The position numbers and the translations under genes are program-made. The notes beneath the pieces are model-generated. The model ran no database searches, had not been told where the DNA came from, and saw only the letters and a list, made by a program, of their open reading frames with translations. From assembly GCF_002994745.2 (NCBI RefSeq), contig NC_037092.1, positions 86,714,398 through 86,778,397 on the forward strand: 64,000 bases of DNA, given 5' to 3'. Position 1 is the first letter of the stretch. Each line of letters opens with the position of its first letter. Positions 47,510 through 57,384 of the stretch are shown here, piece after piece. The DNA is from Rosa chinensis (Eukaryota > Streptophyta > Magnoliopsida > Rosales > Rosaceae).

Positions 47510-50379
47510 TCATAGATTCTGGAGAACATCCTTATAGACTATATTTTTTGTATATTTGTTTGGTATTTCATTATTATTGTTTATTAAAATTTTTATTCCC
47601 TCTCTTGATGTAACTCTAGATAATGCAACGTACAGTTGTCCATGAGTGAAGACAGGTTCTGGAAGATATAAGCCAACTTGTTTTAAAGACTGTCCTTGAC
47701 TTTTATTTATTGTCATTGCATAACATGGTTTAACCGGAAACTGGCGTCTTTTTAATATAAATGGCCACTTATTTTCCGAAGTTGTTAATATTATTCTAGG
47801 TAAAAAATACTTTGAACCAATGTTGTTACCGGTTAAAACCTTGGCTTCAATGATTCTTTCAAATAAATTGGTAATGACTAATCTTGTGCCATTACATAAA
47901 CCGGATGTTTGATTTAAATTTCTTAATAATATGACAGGCATTCCTTTTTTCAAAGTCAATTTATGTGATGGTAATCCGTTTAATTCAAGACTATTTAAAA
48001 ATTCTGGCGGATATAGTACATCTAGATTCTCATTGTTTCCGGTTGTTGAACATATAGTATCTGAACTTAAGTATGTAACTGCATCACCTGGTATTAAATT
48101 TATCGTGTAATTATTTATGTCATTAACTGTATAATTTCTAGGTGTAACAATGACTCGCTCTCTTAGATAATCAAAATTGTTATATTTTGTCTCAAAATTT
48201 GGATAAGTCGCAAGAAATATTGCTTTTATTGGATCTGTGTAATTATGAATAAGCATATCATCTGGAATCTCAACCCAAGAAGCATCCTTATCATTTGGAT
48301 CACGAAATGCATGAATATTACCATCTCCGATTTGTAGAATCCAATTTGCAAACTTTGATATTCTTTCTTTTTCTGAAATGTTCAGTTCTTTTTTTGATAA
48401 TCTCATATTCTCTTTTAAATGAAAGATTTTAAAAAAAGGCCATAAATATGAATTATTCAAAGAAGCGTTAATTACTTCAGCTTTACTTCCTCCGGGTACA
48501 ACTGGTAATATTTGTCTGAAATCTCCCCCAAGTAACAAAGGTTTGCCTCCAAATGGAATATTACTTTGAGATATGTCAGTATGTGATAATAAATCTGTAA
48601 GAGACTTGTCCAAAGTTTCGAAACAATACCTGTGATTCATGGGAGCTTCATCCCAAATAATTAAATCAGCTTTTTCAATTAGCTTTGCCAAATGAGCTCC
48701 TTTCTTGATTGAACATATTGAAGAATCTGTTACTGCAAGGGGTATCTTAAATCTAGAATGAGCAGTTCTTCCACCCGGTAATAATAGCGAAGCAATTCCA
48801 GATGAAGCAACAGCTAAAACAATTTTTCCTTCAGATCGTAATTTACTGGTTATTGTGTGCCATAAAAAAGTTTTACCTGTCCCACCATGGCCATATACGA
48901 AAAACAATCTGGATGCTTTATCAGAAACTGTCTGAATAACGTTTTCGTATACAATTTTTTGATCATCATTTAATTGTGAAAGTAAGATTGAATGTTCCTG
49001 CTGTAAAGCAATACGATCATAATCTAATTCTTCTCGGAGCAATTTATTTTTAAGCTCTATCATCTTATTTTCATTTGGCATAGGCAATTTATGGTCTTTC
49101 AAAGAGCTAGATGATGTGCTAAAGATTTTCTCTAATTCAAACAAAAGAGAATTCTGTAATTCTGAGTCAGGCACAATTAAATCTGGCATTCCAAAATTGG
49201 TTCGAAGTTCATATAAAATATCATCGCACATGAATCGCCAGTAAGCATTAAAAAGTTGTTGTGGATTTGCTACATTACAAAATAAGATAATTGTAACAAA
49301 TAGGTGACGAATTTCTGAAGATGATGCTGTGTATGAAACATTTGTGAGTGCTTCAGACCATTCTTTATCATCACCTAATAATCCTAGAGCTCTGCATGCA
49401 TCTTGATATGTAGGATACTCAACGTTGTCAATAGTTCTGATAGCAGTGTAATTTGTACATCCTTTTTGCGTATTTAAAAGCATTCTTAAATAATATAATT
49501 CACCAAATGTAGGAGGAACATTAGCTATTCTGCCTATTAAAAATCCTTGTTTTCGAGGTGTCCATAATTTCTTTTTATGATCCCAAACAAATTTTGATGG
49601 AAACTCTGCATAGGTTAATGATCTTGCATCATGGTAACTCTCATTTGCTTTAAACCATCCTGTAAGCGTTGTGTCTTCTGAACATTTATTGGAAATAATT
49701 GAGTCAAGTGATTGATTCTCATCAAAAACAATATTTTGCTCTAAAAACATATGGACTGCTAACCGTTCGACAGGAGGATGTCTAGAATGAATAGGATATT
49801 CAAGTAATCTCCAAACAGCTTCTTGGGGAGATATATATCTACAACTGAGATATGTTTGAATCTCATCATTTAGGTTTTCTTGGAAAGCAACTCTAGCTCT
49901 GTCAGGGCCTTTATTAATATATTTGAATAAATATTTTATTAACATAGAATGAGAGCAGGATTCTACATTTATATGAGCGTTATACCTTAATAATAGATCT
50001 CGATTATATGGCACAACAAAACGATTATCAATTTTAATGCCTTTTTTTATTACAAATTTTGTTTCATCATCACGGCGTCTATATATAGGTGCAACATTTG
50101 TCTCAAAAGTGGTACTCATCTTGTATGGCTTTGGATAAAATTTTGAACATTTTCCATTTCGCATACAGGGAGACTTTGAATTTAATTCTCCGCAAGGACC
50201 ATGAATCATGAACTCAGTAACAATTTTGTACAACACTGGATCAATATTTTTGTCAGGTAGTTCAGCAGAAATAATTGAATCAATATCTATTTCTGTATAG
50301 CATTTATAATTTTTCTCCAGCCAAATTAATATATGTGAATGAGGAAGTCCTCTTTTCTGAAATTCAATCGTACAGACAT
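47510..50379 (-). CDS. RepHel C-terminal exon: Rep catalytic motifs plus PIF1 helicase
   Basis: A single long open exon of about 956 codons entered from the acceptor ATCAG| at 50380. The apparent upstream Met (50536) is in intronic and antecedent sequence and is not the true start. It contains DVCTIEFQKRGLPHSHILIW (HUH histidines), MRNGKCSKFYPKPY, the KYLFKYINKG tyrosines, and the full helicase core from the Walker A through GRTAHSRFKIPL, GGDFRQILPVVPGG and PVILLRNLNQTSGLCNGTRL to KSQGQSLKQVGLYLP and the C-terminal YVALSRV. It is open throughout, which suggests recent activity. Confidence 0.88.
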
Positions 50380-50479
50380 CTGATTGTTTAAACAACAGAA
50401 AAATTATGATTAGTACACATATTATAAAGAAATAGTTAAGCCAAATATAAATATGAAATAAAAGACAACGAAAATTTAC

Positions 50480-50801
50480 CTGCTTCAACTTCTCCAAAAG
50501 GTTTACCGGACTTGATATATGCAATAAGGTCATCATGTTTCATTTTGAAGATTCGTGATATTATATCCGATCTGTCTTCTGGTTTACAATCTTGTTTGTT
50601 TTGAAGTGCTCTTAAAATTTCAGGCCATTTTACATTACATGTGAAAGTTATAAACAAATCAGGATGACCATAATGTCGACAGATCGCCATAGCATCTTGA
50701 TAGTTATTCATCATATATCTAGGACTTCCAGTAAATGTGCCAGGCAAGATAACTTTTTGTCCTAAATTGCGACTGTCATTATCACCTCTCAATACAGCAT
50801 C
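50480..50801 (-). pseudogene. RepHel segment between intron and copia insertion
   Basis: Encodes DAVLRGDNDSRNLGQKVILP, then FTGSPRYMMNNYQDAMAICR, then HPDLFITFTCNVKWPEILRA and FKMKHDDLIAYIKSGKPFGEVEA. The Helitron-like N to Rep transition is conserved and in frame with the exon before the copia insertion. Confidence 0.85.
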
Positions 50802-50806
50802 GCACA

Positions 50807-51026
50807 AGTCAAAGATAACGAAACACAAGAGATAATTTTGACTGAATAACTCTCAGATATTTCATTCACCTTACAAGAAGGAATTATATACAAATTCTGA
50901 TAAGACAAGTACTACTCCTAAGGTAAGTAGTAAACCTAATAATACTACAGATATTACATAATATTACATATCACAGAATATTACAGAATATCTACATAAA
51001 TAAGGTAAGTATGACTCACGCCAACA
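50807..51026 (-). repeat. Copia 3' LTR
   Basis: 220 bp, identical to the 5' LTR; preceded (minus strand) by the purine tract. Confidence 0.95.
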
Positions 51027-51033
51027 CTCCCCC

Positions 51034-54000
51034 TCAAGTTGGCGCATACAGATCACGAATGCCCAACTTGTCAAGTGAGTCATGAAATGCCTTACTCGAT
51101 ACTGCTTTTGTGAGAACATCAGCTAATTGTTCTTCTGAGTGGACAAAAGGAAAAGAGATAAGCTTAGCATCGAGCGTCTCTTTAATGAAATGTCTGTCAA
51201 CCTCAACATGCTTAGTTCTGTCATGTTGAACTGGGTTGTGAGCAATATCCACCGCTGCCTTGTTGTCACAATACAAATTCATGGCTCGTTTGGGTTTAAA
51301 TCCCAAATCACGAAGTAAATTTCTCAACCAAAGTAATTCACAAACTCCATGAGCCATACCTCTATACTCTGCTTCAGCACTTGACCTGGCCACAACCTTT
51401 TGTTTCTTACTCCTCCAAGTAACAAGATTACCACCTACAAAAGTGAAGTAACCAGAAGTGGATTTTCTATCCGTAACACAACCTGCCCAGTCTGCATCTG
51501 TATAACCACTAATATCCAGATGACTATGCTTTGAAAACATCAATCCTTTTCCAGGTGCAGACTTTAAATACCTCAGAATACGGATCACAGCTTCCATATG
51601 AGTTTCACTTGGATTATGCATGAATTGACTCACAACACTAACTGCATATGCAATGTCTGGCCGAGTATGTGAGAGATAGATTAATCTACCAACTAACCTC
51701 TGATAGCGAGCCTTCTCTGTAAGAGTTTGATTAGGGTACTCAGCCAGTTTATGATTTTGCTCAATAGGAGTATCAGCAGGTCTACACCCTAGCATTCCTG
51801 TCTCTGTCAACAAATCAAGCACATATTTTCTCTGGCATAAGAAAATTCCTGAACTCCCCCTGGCGACCTCAATCCCCAAAAAATATTTAAGAGAACCAAG
51901 ATCTTTCATCTCAAACTCTGATGCAAGCAGATCTTTTAATCTTTCAACCTCCTCTGAATTATCACCAGTAATTATCATATCATCAACATAAATAATCAAG
52001 GCAGTTAATTTACCTTCACAGCGTTTCAGAAACAATGTATGGTCAGAGTTGCTCTGCTTGTACCCAAAACGACGCATAGCTTGAGAGAATCTTCCAAACC
52101 AAGCTCGTGGTGATTGTTTGAGTCCATACAAGGACTTATTTAACTTACAGACAAATCTACCTCCTGTGCTTGCCTCATATCCTGGTGGTAGATCCATATA
52201 GACTTCTTCAGATAGCTCTCCATGTAAAAAGGCATTCTTCACATCAAACTGTTGCAAGGGCCAATCTAGATTAGCTGCTAGAGACATCAACACTCGAACA
52301 GTATTAATCTTTGCTACTGGAGCAAAGGTCTCCTCATAATCCACGCCATATGTTTGAGTATATCCCTTTGCAACAAGTCTTGCTTTATACCTGTTCACTG
52401 AACCATCTGCATTGTGTTTGATAGTGTACACCCATCTACATCCAACAACTCTCTTTCCTTGTGGAGGTGGCACCAACTCCCAAGTATTATTCTTCTCCAA
52501 TGCCTCCATCTCTTCATTCATTGCTTGAGACCATTCGGGATCCTTGAGAGCATCCTGCACTTTACTGGGAACACATACAGAGGATATCTGATTCACAAAA
52601 GAAGCATGGGATTTGGATAACCGGTGGGTGGATACAAAGTTAGCTATGGCATACTTAGACTTAACATCTAAACTTGGTTCATATTGACGAGGTGGTTTAC
52701 CACGGGTGGACCTAGGAGGCAAAACATGCACACTATCACCAATATCAGAGTTAGAAGAAACACCACTAACCTCAAGATTGGGACGCTCCTCAGGGATTGG
52801 TTGACAAGGGTTATCTGTATCTAAGAGGGGTGGAGGAGCTCGGCCTTCTCGGAGGGTAGATAATTCGGAAATTGTCTTTTCTATTTCGGAACTCGCAATG
52901 CTCTGTTCGGCAGTTGCATGGCCAAGGGTAGACGATTCAGCAATTGCCGTTTTTGTTTCGGAACTTGCAATGCTCTGTTCGGCAGTTGCATGGCGAAGGG
53001 TAGATGATTCAGCAATTGCTGTTTCTGTTTCGGAACTCGCAATGCACTGTTCGGCAATTGCCTTTTCCGTTTCGGCAGGAGTGACGTTGGCTTCAATGGG
53101 CTGAATTTCAATCCCACAAGACTTCTCTTCCAAAAAAGTGTGTTTCTCCCCATGAAGTGAAGGATTGATGGGAGAAAAGTAACATGCATCCTCATAAAAG
53201 GTGACATCCATGGTAACAAAAACTTTCTGTGTAGGGGGATGAAAACACTTGTAGCCCTTCTGATTAACACCATAGCCCACAAAAACACATTTTAATGCCC
53301 TAGCATCGAGTTTGGACCTTTGATTCTTAGGAACATGGACGAACACAACACACCCAAAGACACGAGCAGGGAGATTAGAAAACGAAGGGACAGACACATG
53401 ATTTGAAAGGGCAGCATAGGGGGTTTGACCATTGAGAACAGAGGAAGGTAGCCTATTAATGAGATGACAGGCAGTGAGAATTGCATCTCCCCAAAGATAC
53501 TTAGGCATATGAGCACTAAATAGAAGAGACCGGGCTATGTCAAGAACATGACGATTCTTTCTTTCTGACACCCCATTTTGTTCAGGGGTTTGAGGGCAAG
53601 TAGTTTGATGAATAATCCCATGAGAATGAAAGAATTGGTGAAATTGAGAATTGACAAACTCTCCCCCATTATCAGAACGAAAGACTTTAATATTGGCTCC
53701 AAATTGATTTTGAACAAGAGCAAAAAATTCTTGGAAAGCAGAGAAGACTTCATATTTGTGTTTCAATAAAGAGACCCAAGTAAGACGAGTATAATCATCA
53801 ATAAACAAAACAAACCAATGTTTGCCAGACAAGGTTGACTCACGGGAAGGTCCCCATACATCAGAATGAATAAGCTCAAAAGGAAAAGAACTCCTAGTAG
53901 TACTCAAAGGATAACTAGTACGATGACTTTTAGCTAAGACACATGACTCACAGTGCAACTTAGACTCATCAATGCCCAGAAACAAGGATGGCATAGATTT

Positions 54001-54234
54001 CTTCATGACACTAAAGGAAGGATGTCCCAATCTCCGATGCCATAGCCATAATTCTTCAACTTGATTAGTAACCCCAGTCGAAATCAACGCTGCTTGGACT
54101 GCCTTCTCCGGCTTCATTCCGGCGAACATGCAATCCAGATGAAATAGTCGACCCCTCAGATAACCCCTGCCGATTATTTCCCTGGTGAGGAGGTCCTGAA
54201 AAATCACATACAACGGAAAAATGTTACAGAACAC
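51034..54234 (-). CDS. Copia pol: integrase, reverse transcriptase, RNase H
   Basis: 1,066 codons. The pre-integrase zinc region LWHRRLGHPSFSVMKKSM leads in. The integrase core has Asp in ELIHSDVWGPS, Asp in FRSDNGGEFVNSQF and Glu in NGVSERKNRHVLD. A variable linker with a 24-residue repeat (separate entry) follows. RT has NNTWELVPPPQGKRVVGCRW, DVKNAFLHGELSEEVYMDLP and the catalytic YVDDMIITG. RNase H has YTDADWAGCVTDRKSTSGY and CDNKAAVDIAHNP. The frame ends at 51034 next to the polypurine tract. Its true N-terminus lies in the upstream frame: the apparent Met at 54234 follows a one-base frame break near 54217. Confidence 0.92.
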   Translation of the reverse strand: MFCNIFPLYVIFQDLLTREIIGRGYLRGRLFHLDCMFAGMKPEKAVQAALISTGVTNQVEELWLWHRRLGHPSFSVMKKSMPSLFLGIDESKLHCESCVLAKSHRTSYPLSTTRSSFPFELIHSDVWGPSRESTLSGKHWFVLFIDDYTRLTWVSLLKHKYEVFSAFQEFFALVQNQFGANIKVFRSDNGGEFVNSQFHQFFHSHGIIHQTTCPQTPEQNGVSERKNRHVLDIARSLLFSAHMPKYLWGDAILTACHLINRLPSSVLNGQTPYAALSNHVSVPSFSNLPARVFGCVVFVHVPKNQRSKLDARALKCVFVGYGVNQKGYKCFHPPTQKVFVTMDVTFYEDACYFSPINPSLHGEKHTFLEEKSCGIEIQPIEANVTPAETEKAIAEQCIASSETETAIAESSTLRHATAEQSIASSETKTAIAESSTLGHATAEQSIASSEIEKTISELSTLREGRAPPPLLDTDNPCQPIPEERPNLEVSGVSSNSDIGDSVHVLPPRSTRGKPPRQYEPSLDVKSKYAIANFVSTHRLSKSHASFVNQISSVCVPSKVQDALKDPEWSQAMNEEMEALEKNNTWELVPPPQGKRVVGCRWVYTIKHNADGSVNRYKARLVAKGYTQTYGVDYEETFAPVAKINTVRVLMSLAANLDWPLQQFDVKNAFLHGELSEEVYMDLPPGYEASTGGRFVCKLNKSLYGLKQSPRAWFGRFSQAMRRFGYKQSNSDHTLFLKRCEGKLTALIIYVDDMIITGDNSEEVERLKDLLASEFEMKDLGSLKYFLGIEVARGSSGIFLCQRKYVLDLLTETGMLGCRPADTPIEQNHKLAEYPNQTLTEKARYQRLVGRLIYLSHTRPDIAYAVSVVSQFMHNPSETHMEAVIRILRYLKSAPGKGLMFSKHSHLDISGYTDADWAGCVTDRKSTSGYFTFVGGNLVTWRSKKQKVVARSSAEAEYRGMAHGVCELLWLRNLLRDLGFKPKRAMNLYCDNKAAVDIAHNPVQHDRTKHVEVDRHFIKETLDAKLISFPFVHSEEQLADVLTKAVSSKAFHDSLDKLGIRDLYAPT
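52852..53080 (-). repeat. 72-bp tandem repeat within the copia pol linker
   Basis: Two complete 72-bp units (52895-52966, 52967-53038) with partial units on both sides. Each encodes a 24-residue version of AEQSIASSETKTAIAESSTL(G)HAT. It lies between integrase and RT, where copia polyproteins tolerate variation, and keeps the frame. Confidence 0.88.
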
Positions 54235-55016
54235 CGAGATTGAGTATTAAGCTGAGGCACAGATATAAGATGATGAGAGAGAGCAGGGACATAAAGAACA
54301 TCATGTAGTGTCAAAGAAGGGGTGAGACGAACAGACCCTATTCCTAAAACAGGAAAAGAATCACCATTGGCATTGACAACAGAGGAAATAGAGGGTGGAT
54401 TGAGAAAAAGAAAGAAACTACGATCATAGGTCATATGGTCAGATGCTCCAGAATCAATTATCCAAGTATTGCCACCAGTAAAGCTAGAAATTTTTAAAGC
54501 AACTCCAATCTTACCATTACCACCGTGACTTACGGATGCGGTATCCTTACCAGCAAAGTTGGTGTAATCTGGTTCTGTCACAGCATAGTAATCTTGGTCT
54601 TGAACAAGATGAACAGCAGCCTTTCCCTTGGGTTTGTTGTCCTGAGGTCGGGGCCTATCAAAGTAGCCTGTTGGAAAACCGACTAACCTGTAACAATTTG
54701 CTTTGATGTGGCCTGGATTCTTGCAGTAATTACAAGTCAGATTTGAGGAAAACCCTGGAGGAGGACCTTGAGGAGAGGGACGCAGAGAGGAAGGAGGCCG
54801 ATTGCCTGAGAGTGACCGATGACTTGCGGGATTGGATGGCTTTGATTGTATTGCAAGGCCTGCAACTTCTGGAGTAACTACTCTAGTTCCAGCCCTCTGG
54901 GTCTCATCTTTGCGAATATAAGCAAAGGCTTGCTGCAAGGTTGGTGTGGTAGTCCGGCGAAGCAATTCACTCCTTGCATTCTCAAATATTGGATCTAGGC
55001 CAGCCAAAAAAAACAT
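54204..55016 (-). CDS. Copia gag C-part (zinc knuckle) and protease
   Basis: Encodes the end of gag (FLAGLDPIFENARSELLRR), a CCHC knuckle CNYCKNPGHIKANC, and the aspartic protease motif WIIDSGASDHMTYD followed by LHDVLYVPALSHHLISV. It is separated from the gag N-part by a slip in a T8 run near 55009-55016 and from pol by a one-base change near 54217. Confidence 0.88.
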   Translation of the reverse strand: MFFLAGLDPIFENARSELLRRTTTPTLQQAFAYIRKDETQRAGTRVVTPEVAGLAIQSKPSNPASHRSLSGNRPPSSLRPSPQGPPPGFSSNLTCNYCKNPGHIKANCYRLVGFPTGYFDRPRPQDNKPKGKAAVHLVQDQDYYAVTEPDYTNFAGKDTASVSHGGNGKIGVALKISSFTGGNTWIIDSGASDHMTYDRSFFLFLNPPSISSVVNANGDSFPVLGIGSVRLTPSLTLHDVLYVPALSHHLISVPQLNTQSRCSVTFFRCM

Positions 55017-55590
55017 GAACTCTCATGAGATCCTGCTCCTCCTTATACATCTTGAAATCATCCGGGCACTTCATGCGACATGGGCGCATTTGATCAATTT
55101 CGTGCCAAATCCCCTTTAGTTTTGCAAAATACATGGCAACTGGTTTTCCATCTTGTGTCATACGGGAGGCTTGAGTGCTCAACTCATAAACTTCAGCAAA
55201 ATCCGTTCCGTTAAAGTAGATCTCCTTAAGGCTTTCCCAGATTTCTTCAGCTGTATTACACCCCATAATCATCTGTGAAACATCTTCAGTCATGGATTTG
55301 TAAAGAATAGAGGTTACCGAGCCATTTGCAGTCTTCCATTTTGAATAATTGTTGGCTGCAATTGGTGGTTCAGTAATCGAACCATCAACATAGCCCACCT
55401 TATCGATTCCACAAAGGTGAGCCTCCATCATCTTCTTCCAGGTTCGGTAATTAGAGCCATTGAGTTTGACACCTCCATAACTTCCAGTTGAATCATCTTT
55501 AACAGAGACAGAAATTTGGTTGGAACCATGAGAAGTCTCACCATCTCCATCTTGCTTGATCACGGTTGAAACGTCTTGATCTTTCACCAT
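54982..55590 (-). CDS. Copia gag N-part
   Basis: Starts MVKDQDVSTVIKQDGDGETS at 55590, about 160 bp inside the PBS. It contains the retrotransposon gag signature VKLNGSNYRTWKKMMEAHL, WKTANGSVTSILYKSM and EIWESLKEIYFNGTDFAEVY. The frame runs out at a homopolymer slip after LMRVHVFF. Confidence 0.88.
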   Translation of the reverse strand: MVKDQDVSTVIKQDGDGETSHGSNQISVSVKDDSTGSYGGVKLNGSNYRTWKKMMEAHLCGIDKVGYVDGSITEPPIAANNYSKWKTANGSVTSILYKSMTEDVSQMIMGCNTAEEIWESLKEIYFNGTDFAEVYELSTQASRMTQDGKPVAMYFAKLKGIWHEIDQMRPCRMKCPDDFKMYKEEQDLMRVHVFFGWPRSNI

Positions 55591-55759
55591 GGTGAATACC
55601 CAGCGGAAGAAAAAGAACAATAAAGTACTTGGAAATATAAGAAGGCAACGGTGATGAAAGGATCAAAGGACAAGGAACAAATCCAAGCACAAAGAACAAG
55701 GGTCAAGAATCAAGGAACAATGAGTCAGAGTCCAGGATCGGATCTCTGCTCTGATACCA

Positions 55760-55979
55760 AGTCAAAGATAACGAAACACAAGAGATAATTTTGACTGAAT
55801 AACTCTCAGATATTTCATTCACCTTACAAGAAGGAATTATATACAAATTCTGATAAGACAAGTACTACTCCTAAGGTAAGTAGTAAACCTAATAATACTA
55901 CAGATATTACATAATATTACATATCACAGAATATTACAGAATATCTACATAAATAAGGTAAGTATGACTCACGCCAACA
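55760..55979 (-). repeat. Copia 5' LTR
   Basis: 220 bp, identical to the copy at 50807-51026; followed (minus strand) immediately by the primer-binding site. Confidence 0.95.
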
Positions 55980-55984
55980 GCACA

Positions 55985-57040
55985 TACCTTTATAAACATC
56001 ACTTCTCAAATTTTTTTTGATTCTTTCTGATATAATCCAGTCGATCTTCTTCAATAGTTGCATAACAATCAACTAAAAATTGTTGAAATAATCTGCCTCC
56101 TTTCAATAGAGTGTCTGATCGATTATATCTCTCTTGAATTTGATATACTATGAAGCTGCGCATAGAGACTTTATCACGCTTAGCTTGTCGTTGTCCTTTA
56201 GGAGGCAACATCTTAAGACTCGTTTTATAACCATCTTCGCCAAACGGAAAAAGAATTGGATATTGAAAAGACATCAATTTTGGATGTAATCTTGATACTC
56301 GTTGTAAACCTCCGTCATGCAGTTCTATCACAATGTCTTTGTTTGAATCGCAAAGCCCAATATCACCAACTATTAAACCAGCAATTTCATTACATGTTGG
56401 TTGCTCATATTGTTTTTCTCGAACATCTTCATGATCTAAAATTGATAAATTTAAAGACCGCAAAGTATTATTATCAAATTTATATTTAACTGTTCGGAAG
56501 TACTTGACCAACTCATTGTTCTCATCAAACATCTGAATCAAACCTTTAACAATGTCTGGATCGAGATTTTTATTTGTTCTGTTACAGTCAACTGCTTGAA
56601 TTCGATTTGCAACTTCATCTTGACTGCATAAACATATAGCTGTGCAAATTTAGGAGGTTCATCTTGAGAAGGCAACAGAGTACCCATTAGATGATGTACT
56701 TGACCACTAATTTTAAAAACATAAGGTCCTGATCCATCATTGATTGTTCGATCAATTTTAGCTCCAATAGATGTAAACGCAAACATAGAATTATAGGCTC
56801 TTATATTTTGTCTAAAGAGCACACTTTGCGGACCATTATTTGGATCAAGTAGTTTCTCCAAAAAAGGTGGTGTCGGATGCGGTGTCTGGAGTTTGATCCT
56901 ACCTTCTTGACAACATTTTGTATAGATCGGAGCAGCTTTTCTTGACACTCTTTTTTTGGATTCGTTTAACCAAAATAGAGCATCACAATCAGTGCAAACA
57001 TGAGCCATATCTCCAAAATCCAAATATGTAGAAGTTGGTC
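55985..57040 (-). pseudogene. RepHel N-terminal segment upstream of the copia insertion
   Basis: Two overlapping frames, 57040-56538 and 56541-55999, encode one protein split by a frameshift near 56627 (QVHHLMGTLLPSQDEPPKFA in the first; NNELVKYFRTVKYKF and LHPKLMSFQYPILFPFGEDG in the second). A further slip in the A8 run near 56010 precedes the insertion point. Both fit the Helitron-like N-terminal domain. Confidence 0.8.
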
Positions 57041-57384
57041 CTGTGTATGAAAAAGGGCAATAGAACATTATACAAATATTAAATTGATAATAGATGAAAT
57101 AAAAAAATAGGGAATGAAATTATTATGTTCGAAGATAACTGTAGGATTAACAAAATGTTAATTCCCATACCATGCTTGTTTCTTTGATACGACGCTTGTC
57201 CAATGCTGTGTTCATGCAAAACAACTTTTTCAACTTCTTGAATGTTGGACATACTTGGACCAGAATTGCAGCTTGTTTCAGCAGATGTAGTCTTTCTTCG
57301 TTTGCGTTTATCAACACTTTCAGCATTTTGCAAAAGTAAATCTCTCTTACTTTTTCTCCGTTTGGGCATTGGATCTACAAACAA

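Larger units (their letters stand above)
50807..55979 (-). mobile_element. Ty1/copia retrotransposon nested in the Helitron, 5.2 kb
   Basis: LTRs of 220 bp at 50807-51026 and 55760-55979 are identical as far as I can read (TGTTGGCGTGAG...CTTTGACT on the minus strand). The 5-bp target duplication is GCACA (50802-50806, 55980-55984). The PBS TGGTATCAGAGC directly abuts the 5' LTR (complement of 55748-55759), and the polypurine tract TGAGGGGGAG abuts the 3' LTR (complement of 51027-51036). The order gag, protease, integrase, RT, RNase H is diagnostic of copia. Two frameshifts break the polyprotein. Identical LTRs mean a very recent insertion, younger than the Helitron. Confidence 0.96.
47510..57369 (-). 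pseudogene. Helitron Rep-helicase (RepHel) gene, interrupted
   Basis: Replication initiator and PIF1-family helicase of the Helitron. Minus-strand order: exon 1 57369-57171 (basic MPKRRKSKRD leader), exon 2 from 57040 down to 50480 (with the copia insertion at 55984/50807), intron 50479-50380, then exon 3 50379-47510. Motifs: N-terminal zinc-finger region HVCTDCDALFWLNESKKR...CCQEGRIKL; Helitron-like N domain VHHLMGTLLP; Rep HUH motif GLPHSHILIWL; two-tyrosine motif KYLFKYINKG; Walker A GHGGTGKT (about 48890); Walker B DLIIWDEAPM; final helicase motif YVALSRVTSREGIKIL. Frame breaks occur near 56627 and at an A-run near 56010. With the copia insertion these inactivate this copy. Confidence 0.88.

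Noticed and set aside
50436..50536. Met start at 50536 for the long Helitron ORF
   Set aside because: It lies in another frame of upstream RepHel coding sequence and reads through a spliced intron (50479-50380); the protein really enters from the previous exon.
52881..53288. 135-codon minus-strand frame inside copia pol
   Set aside because: Alternative frame of the 72-bp repeat and integrase C-terminus; the pol frame is the conserved one.
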